DNA of 64,000 bases from Galbula dea. Its lineage: Eukaryota; Chordata; Aves; Piciformes; Galbulidae. Below the pieces are notes generated by a model. That model saw only the letters and a program-made list of their open reading frames with translations, did no database searches and was not told the origin of the DNA. Below, piece after piece: positions 1-11,600 of this stretch; position 1 is the stretch's first letter, and each line of letters begins with the position of its first letter. The translations under genes were made by a program, and so were the position numbers. The stretch covers positions 2,172,340 through 2,236,339 of the forward strand of contig VWZX01004911.1 of assembly GCA_013399015.1 (NCBI GenBank), read 5' to 3'.

Positions 1-144
1 TCAGGGATGATCCTGCTCAGGGTCAGCTTAGGGTACAAGACAGTTCTGGGAAAGAGGAAGGACTGAAGCATCCAGATATCTGATGGGGAATTCATTGTGC
101 AACCTGCCATTTCTTGCTGTCAGTGCTGAGCCCTTTCCTTGCAG

Positions 145-2655
145 AACTGCCAGCACAACACAGAGGGAGACCACTGTGAGCGGTGCAGGGATGGCTACGT
201 GGGCAGTCCCTCTGCTGAAGCACCCCTGCAATGTGTTGGATGCCCGTGCCCTCTTTCAGTTGCCTCTAACAAGTAAGCACCCTTGGATGAGATTGCCTGT
301 TTGGCCTCACTACTCAACCTTTTGGAACCACTCTGTGCCATGTTGGGACCCTGGCTTGCCTTTGGCAGCTGTCCCAATGCCAGCCTTGTCCATGACCCCA
401 AACCCTGTCCATGGCCTCTTACCTGACGGCCCAGCAGCCCATACTCAGTGATCAGCTGCCATGGCACCGTGTCAGGAGTAACTCCACCTTCCTGTCTACC
501 CCTTATCTTTTCAGTTTTGCTGTTGGTTGTGTCCACAAGGGCTCCAACATGCAGTGCCTCTGCAAGCCTGGCTATGCTGGACCCAACTGTGAGCGGTAAG
601 GGGGATGGTGCCCATGTTTCTGGGGCCTCTCACAAACACTAGTCCCATGCAGCCCCTGCTATGGCAGAAGAGAAGTTTTCCTAGTAAAGACTGTAGAGGA
701 AATGGTTGGCTCTGCCACCAGTGTGCTTTGTTCTGGCAGCAGTTCTTTCAGTCCTCCCCAGGCCAGGCTGCAAATGCTCTGTTGCTGTCTCCTGCTGAAA
801 TATTGTGTTGCCATGAGTGGATTCCTTGGCTATGCTTTGCCTTAACTTGCAGTCTGTGATAAAGGCAGCTTCCTGAGGTATCACAAGGCAAAACACAAAG
901 TGCTTTGAGATCCCTGAGGGTTGCAGCAGTTCCAAGTGTTGGATGCCCATGCTTTTATAGCATTGCACAACTCCAGCATGGTGCAGGCACAAGCTGCAGG
1001 GATCACCTTCCACCCTGCTGCCCTTAATCTCTTTCCACTTGCCATTACTTCTCCAGGTGTGCCCCAGGCTACTATGGCAATCCCTTGGTGATTGGCAGCT
1101 CATGCCAGCCCTGTGACTGCAGTGGGAACACGGATCCCAACATGCTGTTCAGCAGCTGTGACCCCCTGACGGGGACCTGCACAGGCTGCATGCACCACAC
1201 GGCCGGTGCGCGGTGTGAGGTCTGTGCCCCTGGCTACTACGGGGATGCGGTGACAGCCAAGAACTGCACACGTGAGTGGGGCAGGCAGCAAGGAACTGGG
1301 CAGGGGAGAGATGGACACACTTGGCTGTGGATGTGTTTATCACCTTAGCCAGGCTGTGTTTCCCTAGCGAGTCACATGTGTGGTTGCACACGTTGCAGGT
1401 ATCCTCCAAAGATGATAGTAAGGGAAAGCAAAACCAACTCCAAAAACCTGCCTTCTGGCATCACAACTCCATAACTTCCAGTCCACTTGTGAATGTGAGC
1501 TGCCAAACTGCACCCGTGCTGGAATGGTCTTGCCCCAAGCAGTTCCTGCAGTACAGGTTCTGCCTCGGCAGTGTGGGTTTGCACAGCCTGCTCTCAGATT
1601 TGCTCTTCTCTTGCTGAGGAACAGAGCAAACTGCAGCTCACAAAATGGGATCTGCCCTGGGCAGGTGTCATGGGAGTGAGTTGTTTGGGGGAACAAATCC
1701 AAGAGGAGAGAGAGTCTCTGTCTTTGCTCTGACTGATAGATGAGGGGGAAATAGGATTCTCTGTTGGGAATAAAGTTTGTGAGCAGCTGAGGAGGCTCTT
1801 CAGTGGATGACTGGCTGTATTTTTCCCTGGCAGAGTGCAACTGTTCACCTTGTGGGACTGACTCCTGCCACCCACGAACTGGCCAATGCTTCTGCAAGAC
1901 TGGAGTGACTGGTCAGCACTGTGACCGCTGTGAGGTAAAGTTGGGGTCCCACATCCCCTCAACCTGCCTCAGAAGAAGGGGAAACACAGATGCCTTCTCA
2001 TTTGCCAGGACACCCACTGTCCTGCTTTTCCCTAGGAGGGATACTATGGCTTCGAGGGATGCTCGGGCTGCCAGAGGTGTAACTGTGACGTGGGTGCTGT
2101 GGGGAGCAGCTGTCACCTGCAGACTGGCCAGTGCAGCTGCCTGCCTGGGGTCAGTGGCTCTCGTTGCCAGCAGTGTGCCCCAGGCTACTGGGGCTTCAGC
2201 GAGAGAGGCTGTACAAGTGAGTCCTGCTTCCCAGGGGGTGGGTCCTGAAGTCCTGCTACCCAGGGGGTGAGGTCCTGCACGGGGAGGAGTTGCACAGCAC
2301 CTGTGGCATGTGTGCTGGTTGAATTGTTAAAGGTGGAGAACAGCTGGCTGCTCTCTGAGCTCCTGTGCGCATTGCTGGGTGGCACAGCAGTGGCACATAG
2401 ATAAAGAAGGGATGCAGTTGTATAGCTGGAATAAAGCCACTCCTTCTCCTGTCTCTGGGGTGGTAATGGCCTGTAGTGATGCCATGAACGTTTCCTTGTT
2501 CAACTCTGCAGAGTGTGAGTGCAGAGGGGGCTCCTGTGACCCACGCACTGGGGAGTGCACCTGCTCCAACGGGCTGACGGGGAAGCAGTGTGACATCTGC
2601 ATGCACAAGTATGAGATCCCCGTGGCAAACGGCCCAGACAGCATGAGGTGTGAAG
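145..2655 (+). other. LAMA5: LAMA5 laminin EGF-like repeats (six exons)
   Basis: These exons encode about 283 aa of cysteine-rich laminin EGF-like modules, the rod just before the coiled coil. Recurrent module ends are visible, such as HCERCRDGYVG, RCEVCAPGYYGD, HCDRCEEGYYG and RCQQCAPGYWG. The first visible exon opens in phase 0 after a clear CAG at 142-144. The block closes with TGKQCDIC and then CEVCDSC across the next junction. The donor after 2655 is weak (GTCTGT), but it is the only choice that restores CEVCDSC, which I recall as shared with mammalian alpha-5. No start codon belongs here; the earlier repeats are outside the window. Confidence 0.93.
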
Positions 2656-5600
2656 GTCTGTGACCCTGTGATCCTGGGGAAGGAGGTGAGAGAAGCCCTA
2701 AGGAAAGGCCCTGTGCTGACTGCTCCATTTCTCTGGCAGTGTGTGACAGCTGTGTCCTGCTCCTGCTGGAGGATCTGCAGAGCATCGAGACGTCCTTCCC
2801 TTCCATTCGCAGCCAGTTGGTCAACCTCAATGCCAGCTCCATCGCTTGGGCTCGCCTCCATGGTCTCAACAGGACTCTGGCCACTGTCGCTGTATGTGGA
2901 AGGTTTAGCATCACTTTCTGCCTCTCTTTCCTGGCCTCTTGACCTGATCTGGGTACTTTTTGTTTCCAGAACCAGTTGCGTGAGTACCAGAGAGCCATGA
3001 CCAAGGTCAGGCAAAGGGCTGATGAGCTGGAGGATGAGAATGTGGACCTCACGCAGGACCTCAACGCGCTGCAGCACAAAGTAGGGCATTTCTCCATCTT
3101 CCTTTGCCAGAGCACACTAGTTCCTTCTTTCACCTAAAGTGAGGGCTTTCATGGCTGTGAGGAGCATGGTTCTGGCAGGATGGATCTCCTGCCCAGCCTG
3201 CTCCCAGTCTAAGGGAAAGGGAAAAGTCTTCAGGTATGTCCTCAGGCAGCTGCATCGACAAACTGCCTCTGTGTGTGTGGAGTCACTATCCCTGGAGGTG
3301 TTCAGAAAAGGTGTAGACATGGCACCTGGTGACATGGTTTATTAGCATGCTAGCATTGGGTCAGTGGTTGGACTTGATGATCTTGGAGGTCTTTTCCAAC
3401 CTAAATGAATCTATGATTCCATATATTCCACTCAAGCCTGTGTTCTGAATGGCCAAACTGCAGCTTTCCATCTCTTCTCATGTTCTGATCAGGACCCAGG
3501 TACCCCTGGCTTTAGGCTCTAGGGCTTTTCCTGTGTTAAGAGTGCAAGACAGTGCTGTCCTCTGTAGTCTTAAGATTCTTTTCAGGATCCAGAGCCAGTT
3601 GGATTGGCGCTGTATGTATTGCTTGTGTTTCTCTGAAGGTGCTAAATAACAACATCACTAAATGCATTGTAGGTGAGCAGCACAGGGCAGGCTGTTGACG
3701 GAGACATGGCTCAAGGACCTCAAAAGCTGCATATTGCCAAACTTTTTGTGCCTTTTGGGAACATCTTTTCTGCTGACAGGTCACATAAAACATAATCTCA
3801 TACTTCAGCTAAGTCAGTGTTGTCTGTTGTAGATGACAATGACTCACAGAGAAGCAAACCGGATTGAGGAGCATGCAAGAGACACTTACCAGAGAGGGGA
3901 GCAGCTCCTGCTGAACATCCAGAGCATTCAGAGAGGTATTGCAGGTAAGGGAGGAAAGGTCTCTGCTTTGTGGGGATTTTCCTGCTGGGAATGCCACTCT
4001 CTTGCTTTCAAACAGCACCGAGTACTGGGAGATACAAAAGAAATGGAGATCCCTGGAGAATTCTGGCTGTTAGATAGACCAGGCTTATTGTGAGTCCAAG
4101 CTGTTTGGCTAAACACAATCTTTGGGGGGAAAAAAGCCAAAACAAAAAACATGAAACCTGCACAAGTGTTATTAAAATGCATAAAACTGAGGCAATCTGC
4201 ACTAATGCTTCAGGGGAGATTTAGCAAAACAGGGAGAGACTGGATCTAGCAGAGGAGGTCAAGCCAGAAGAAGATGCTTGGGATCTAGCATGTGTTAACT
4301 ATGACAGGCAAGCAGACTCAAACATGGGGTGATAGCTCTGAGTGATCTCAAGCAGTTCAGGTGTCTGAGTACTGCATGAAAGCTGGATGAAGTTTGAGGG
4401 TAATATAAGAGAGGAAGGGTGTTGGGGGATGAAGGACCTGTGCTGGTCAATGCTAATGAAGGATCTGGGTTTCTCTGCAGACCTGCTGCGGCAGATGGCC
4501 AGGTTTGGGGCAGCAAACACCAGCACTACTTCCACTGAGGAGTTTCGGCAGAAGATGGCTGAGGTGGAAAGAATGCTGAGGGAGATGAAGGAACGGAGTC
4601 TGAGAAGCCAGGAGGAGCTGGCAAGGCGTGAGCATGAGGCAGCTCAGAAGTGTAAGTCTGGCTCAAGGGCATGGGACAGGGCTGCACAGGTCCTGCTGGC
4701 TCTAGCCATTCCTTGAAGCCTGGCATGGAGTCCATGTGAAGGCTACACATCACGGTCTTGTTTGGAGAGGCCTGTTAAAGCAGGCAGCCCCAGAAAGTTT
4801 TATGGTAGTTTGAGAGTTGATTCCTTTTCCCTGAAGGTGAAATTTTAGAGCAGGTTGTATAGCTGGATAGTTCTGTTTGATGACCTAAAATGAGAACCCT
4901 TAGAACCAGAAGACAGATACTGTCATTATATGTCCCATCACATTTGGATGTGAAGAAGTCATCCTATCTTTCTTTGTAAGTGCTGCCCCAGGAAAGGAGT
5001 CCAGAGTAACACCCAGCAGCACCTTCAGAAGCCCTGCCGTCCTGAGGGCATCCCTTACAGGAAGCAGGGGCTTGGATTCTGCTCCTACACAAAGCCCCAC
5101 TGCACAACCAGGCATGCAGGGAGCAAGCGCTGCTGCTTAACAGGTAGTGGCAGAACATAGTCCAGCAGCTGAAAGCTGGAATTAGCCACTGGCCCATGCT
5201 AGAAATAAGTCATTTTTCAGTGGAAGTAATGAAGCACTGGAACAGGCCTCAGGTGGGGGGTCTCCATCACCTGTAACCTCTCAGGCATGGCTAGTTGTCT
5301 TTCTGAAAGAAATGCCATTCCTTTCACCAGCACTGGGGATTTGGAGACAGTTTTGGGCAAGATCCTGTACTATCTAGGCTGAAAGAGGGAGAGAGAGAAG
5401 ATAGTCTCTTTTGGCCTTCATACCAGCCAGCTGAGGCCAGAACCAGGCTTTTCCACAGCCATGCACAGGAGGAGTCCTTTAGCATAGGAAGATGACTTAG
5501 CAGCTTCTCATCTCCTCCATCCTCAGTGCTGCACCAGGTGAAGAGCGAGCTGCACGCGCGCTGGCAGTCCAACCAGGACCTGGTGAGCAGCATCCAGAAT

Positions 5601-8600
5601 CAGCTGGCCCAGTACAGCTCCCAGCTGATGGATCTCCGTGATGCCCTCAACGAGGCTGTGAACAAAACCAGGCAGACAGAGGACTTGAACAGCCTCAACC
5701 GCAACAACCTGGAGGAGAGCCAGGTAGACCTTCACCATGTGGCCTTGTGCTGCCACACAGTGAGAGGGAACTTCCTCCCCTGTCAGGGAACCTCCCCCCT
5801 GGTCCCTGCTGGTGCCTAACCCTACATCTATGTGTGTCTAGCAAAAGAGCCGTGAACTCCAGAAGCAGCATGCGCTAGTGCAGGAGACCCTGAAGATGGC
5901 CAAGGGCTCCCTGGCTCAGGTCTCTGACTTCCTACAGAAGATGGAGACTGCGAAGGAGGTGAGTGAGGGGAGGTATTTTAGCACAGGCAGAGAGCTGAGA
6001 AGGTGGCAGCCCTCAGGAGCAATGGTGTCCTTGTAGGCATATGAGAAGCTGGCGGCTCTGCTGGACGGGGCGAAGCTGCCCCTGACTGAGCGGGTCAAGA
6101 AGTTCTCCCCGGCCAGCAGCAAGATCCCCATCGTGGAGCAGGCAGAGGAGCACGCTCGGCTCCTGGATGAGCTTGCAAGGAACCTGTCCAGGTGAGGCCC
6201 TGGTCCTGACACTCAGTAATCAGGCCATCTCCTACCAGAGTTGGGGGTGAAAAACTGCAGCCCCACGCAACAGCAGGGGAGCAGCAGGGTGCCATCTCCG
6301 AAGCTTTATCCTGGACAACACGTTGGGATGAGAAACCCAAAGGGGGTTGTCTGTGGAGGCAGGGAGCCCAGTCTGAGTGGTCTCTGTGGGACTTAATGGC
6401 TTCATCTTCCAATGCAGCATTATCCAGGGCACAAACCAGGATGGCTTCATCCAGCGAGCGATCGATGCCTCCAACGCCTATGCCAGCATCATTGAAGCTG
6501 TGAAGAAAGCTGAGCGAGCAGCCCACGATGCTGATGAGGCAGCCAGCAAGGCTTTGATGGTACCTGCTGGGGGGGGACCTGTGAGGATGAGCAGAAGCCA
6601 AACTTCCTTGACAGTCCTCCAGCTTTTCACACTCGCATGCAAGGCTCTGCTGCCCCTTCCCTCTGAGACTTGAGTACTTCGTTCTGTGCCAGAGAGCAGA
6701 GCCTCTGCCATGGCTGGGGCCAGACTCTGGGGGTTTGGGTGTCCCCATAGTAGCCCACTGCAGTTGTCTTAGTGAGCATTTCTGTTGGTAGTCAGGGTTG
6801 GAGACTGGAATTCCTCTTCAGACTCCCAGGCAGTGCATGTTTGCTTTACAGAGTGTCATGTCAGAAAACCTTGGGGCCATCTCTAAAGAGCTGAAGAGGA
6901 ACAGCAGCAACCTGGAGGAGGCTGTGAGGAGACAGCAGAGAAAACTCAATGAGGGTGAGAGAGGCTCCTTGCAGGGTGTGATGTCCTTCAGGCTGGACTG
7001 AGATCTAACATATAACATGCATTTCTTTAATTGCAGTTATTAAAGGCAGAGTGCAGACAGCAAAGGACAAGCTGGCTGACCTCCGTGTGAAGAAGGAGCA
7101 GCTCCTGAGCCAGCTCCAGGCTGTGCAGGACATGCTGGGCAGGGACCAAGGTTCGTCTTGAAGTAGCTAGACTGGTTCTGTCTGCTCCCTTCCTTGCACC
7201 CAAGCTGTGACCTGAGGGTACTTCCTTTCCACTCCTGCCCATCCCAGAAATTTTTCTCCTTTCTTCCCAGAGGACACAAAAGAGGCAATCCAGAATGCCA
7301 AAGCAGCAGCTGCTGAAGCCAATGAAACAGCTGCAAGAGTGGAAGATACCCTGAGCTCCATGAGGAAGAATCTGGATGAGTGGAAAGAGCAGTATGGAGA
7401 CCTTCGAAATGAAGACCTGAACCAGGCAGTCCAGGATGCCAGGAGATCTGGTGAGTACTGAGCCTGCTGGCCTGCCAGGTCTGAGTCCAGCACGGAGGGA
7501 TGTCCCCAGAGAGCTCTCTGCTTTTGGGAGCTGTGCTTTGCAGCTTGAGATCAAAAGTAGAGGATGGGAGCAGCCAATATGGGGTGCTTTAAGTCCTGGC
7601 TCTTGAATGTTTTTTTTCTCTCCCTATAGTCTATATCACCTGTACCTTTACTGCAGGAGACTCCATGTTCTGAAGCATTTTCACAACTCCCCTAACAAGG
7701 CTGCTGGATTTAGGAGATCATTCTCTGACTCTGCTCTCAGCTGCTGCTGCTTTGACTTGCATGTCTCAAAACAGCTTGAGCTTTACATCTCCCTTCCTTA
7801 CTAACCTTCAAAACTCCTGACTCCCTCTCCAACCCCAGTGTCCAGCCTGGAAAGCACCATCCCACTGCTGCTGGGGAAGTTGAGCAGCCTAGAAAACAGG
7901 AGGAACAAGAATGCCACCGTTTCGGAGAACATTGTGCGGATCAGGCAGCTCATCACACAGGCCAGGAATGCTGCCAGCAAGGTGGGCTGATGGGAGGGTG
8001 AGGACTGTGCATGGGATGCCAGGGGCTTGGGGTGGATGAGGGCTTACCTTGAGGGTAGTATGCAAATGGGAAGTAGTATCTAGAAGAGCTCCAAGGCCAC
8101 CAGGCAGGGTCCCTTTCTCACACGAAGCCTCCAGAAACTGGTTTGATTTGGGTAAGCTGGCAATGAGAAGAGAAGCAAGTGGATTCAGTGCCATGGGGCT
8201 GGATTTTTCTCCCTCCAGGTGAAAGTCCCCATGAAGTTCAACGGCAGCTCAGGTGTCCAGGTCAGGATGCCCAGCAACCTGCAGGATTTGGCAGCTTATA
8301 CATCCCTTAAATTCTACATCCAAAACCCTGAGCCCGTGAGCCGGCAGCGACGGCAGGACAGGAGCGAGGAGGGGCGGTTCGTGTTGTACCTGGGCAGCAG
8401 GGAGGTGAGATGGGGCCACGTGGGCAGGAGGAGGGCAGCAAGGGCACATGTTGGTAGCATCAGTGTGGAGGGGAAATCACGCCTGGACCTCAGTTCCTCA
8501 CCCTTCACCTGTTCTCTGAGAGTCTTTGTGGGGAACAGGAACATGCCCCGGGTGCAGCCTGGCGGGAGGTAGATGAGGAGAGCTGTGTCAAGAGGGGTGC

Positions 8601-11600
8601 TTGGCCAATGCAACACTGGGGGCATCAGGGAGAGCATCTCTTGGTGTTTCTGCCCTGAATGCCAAGGTGTGGCCCTGTCCCTGCATTCAGGCCACTGGAG
8701 ACTACCTGGGCATCGTGCTCAAGGACCGCCGAGTGCAGTGGATCTACAGACTGGGCAACGAGGAGCCAGCCTCCCTAACTGTTGACGAGGATATTGGAGA
8801 GCAGTTTGCCACTGTCAGCATCAACAGGTAGGAGATGGATGGGCAGCATCCCAAGGAAGTTCAGCAGGAGACTGTCTCTGCAGCAGATCATGGGTGGTGC
8901 TGTGCCCAAGCCCAGACAAGCCCTGGGTTTGCAGAAGTGCTGGGGACTCCATCACTTAGTCATCTCTACATGATCAACACTGAGATACCTGAAAAAAACT
9001 AGGGGGGAGATGGTATCTCACCAGGTCTTGGAGGATCTGGGGTTGCTTGCAGGAGAGGGAAGGTGAAGCTCATGATGGAGGACTCTTGTGGTAGAGCTGA
9101 TAACATGAACGTTGAGTCCTTTCAATGCACTGCTGCTGTGGGGCTCCCTCAGTGGGAGCTGCACCTCTTTTTTTGGCAGGGCCGTGTGGGGAGGCCCTTT
9201 GCTCAGGGAAGGCAAAGGTTTGCTTCTCCTTGGGGTGGGGGGAGGGCCTCCCCTTGTCTGACCACTCCTCCCTGCTGCAGGATCCTGCAGTATGGGCAGA
9301 TGTCAGTGATCGTGGAGAGGCAGACGGTGCACGAGACCAAGGGAGAGAGCGTGGCCAAGGGGGAGCAGGGGCTGCTCAACCTCGACCCACACAACGTGGT
9401 CTTCTACGTGGGTGGCTACCCTTCCAGCTTCACGGTGAGACAGGCAGCCAGGAGGGAGGCTTGGATTTTCTTGGAGGCATCAGTGATGCCATTGGAGCTT
9501 CTTGGAGGGGAAAACCACCTTGATTTCATGGGAAAACAAGGATCAAACTTGCCCTGTTTCATTCCCAGCCTCCTCCCACTTTGCGCTATCCTAACTACCG
9601 TGGCTGTCTGGAGTTGGACACGCTGAACGAGGAGGTGGTGAGCCTCTACAACTTCCAGCACACCTTCGAGCTGGATACCACTGCTGAGAAGCCCTGTGCA
9701 AGGTAGGCCACTGGCTCCAGGCTGGGGGCAGCTCTGGTCTGTGGTTCTTACCCTGACCCTTGGCTCTCCCAGAGAGCAGCATGGCAGTTGGCTTTGGAGT
9801 GATGCCTTGCTTGGTCCTCTTCTTGCACGGCTCAGGTCCAAGTCCACAGGAGACCCCTGGTTGACTGATGGCTCCTACTTTGATGGCACTGGTTATGCAG
9901 AGATCAAGTTTGAGAGCCAGTTTGGCACCACCAAGCGCTTCGAGCAGGAGATCCGAGTGGTCTCCTACAATGGCATCATATTCTTCCTGGAGAATCAGGC
10001 AGGTGCTTGCTCCCCTGAGGAGCCTTCACCCCTCAGCCAGTAGGCTAGGACAATCCCAACCCCATTTGGAGGCATTTCCAGTTCAGGGCACTGGGAATAA
10101 GGCAGCTCTGGAGATGGCAGTGCTACTTGGAGCAGCATTTCTGCTCTCCGGCTGAAAGCCACAAGAGGGCTGGTCCCAGACCTCACGGCAGAGGCAATCC
10201 CTTGTCTGCTGCTGGAAGGACTCTCTCGAACTCCAAGAGCACCCACACACAGAACCACCAAGCCAGACCAGGGTTCCCTGGGGCAGGTGGTGCTTCAAGG
10301 AGCATTTCCAGCTGTGGTGCTACCTCTGTGCCCCAGCACAGGGCTGCTGCTCACATATAAACCCCAATAATTATCACAGCAATGCATCAAAGCACCCAGA
10401 GTGGGACCTGCTCCCACCAGTGCTAAAGAGCAGGTCAGGTTCAGTGCCACAGCTGCATGCTGGACACCAGGACATGGAGCTGAGTGTCCATCCTACCTTC
10501 TCCAGGGTCAGTTCCTGTGTCTGGCCATCCGGGATGGGAAGCTGGTGCTTTACTACGACTTCAACACTGGCCTAGAGATGGCAAAACCCAGCAGCAACTC
10601 CTCCCTCACCATCAGCAGCACCACAAACAAAGCGGTAAGGGGCAGCAGCCACCTGCCTGGCTCACTTGGAGGGATCCTCATCCAGAGGAGGGGAGCACCT
10701 GAACTCTTGGTTTGGACCTTGTGGTTCTTTGACTAGAGCCATGAACTGGACACCTCATGCTGCCCTCTGTGATAGACCTAACTGCCCCAGACTGGCAGAA
10801 CATTTTTCTCCTCTGTCTCCAGATCCAGATTTTCCTCCTCAAAATGAATAACAAGAAGCGCATCCTGGTGCGGCTGGAACGTCTCACCATCTTCATGGTG
10901 GAGCAGGAGAACTCCCTGGAGAATGCTGTCTCCTACTACCTAGGTGGTGTGCCCCCAGCTGTGCTGCCTCCCAGGTGGGTCCAGCCCACCATGGGGTGGG
11001 ACAGTCTGCATCTTCTTCTCCAGTGTCCTTGGGGGTAGTCTTGGACTTTTCCCAGCCACATCCAGGGATGCTGAGGTCCTGCTGGAGCTCTGGCTGGGGG
11101 GGAGGGAAGATTTTCTCTTGCTGCCTGTCACTGTGGGCTTTGAGGATGGGACATTTCCATCTCTGGTGAGGGATGAGGAGCTGGTGGGTGCCACTGAGTC
11201 CTCCTTTGCCATGCTGAGTGGTTTAGAGCAGCTTGATGCTTGGGGCACTGGAGGTAACCCATGGCCATCAGAGGTGCTTCCCAGGATCTCTGGGAATAGC
11301 TTGCAGGAATCTTCCCAGGCTATCTAGCCTGCAGGTCCAGATCCTTCCCAGGGCTGGGTCCTACCTGGGGCTGTCCTCATAACATTCCTTGCTTCTCCTG
11401 CAGTTTGAAAGCACTCTTCCCCACGGGTGGGCCCATCCGGGGCTGCATGAAGGGCTTGAAGGCTCTGGGCAAATACGTTGACCTGAAGCGCATGAGCACC
11501 GTCGGCGTGAGCTACGGGTGCACCTCAGACCTCCTGGTAAGGCCAAAGCCCTGGCAGCATGGCCAACGTGCTGATGAAAGGGTCTGTCAGGGAAAGGGAG

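Noticed and set aside
2512..2647. Alternative LAMA5 donor GTGTGA after 2647
   Set aside because: It would leave two bases before the next exon, which starts with two bases, breaking the frame; the weak GTCTGT donor at 2656 restores CEVCDSC.
10003..10004. Canonical GT at 10003 as donor of the LG2 exon
   Set aside because: It gives phase 1 with no matching acceptor near 10506, while the GC donor at 9999 joins in phase.
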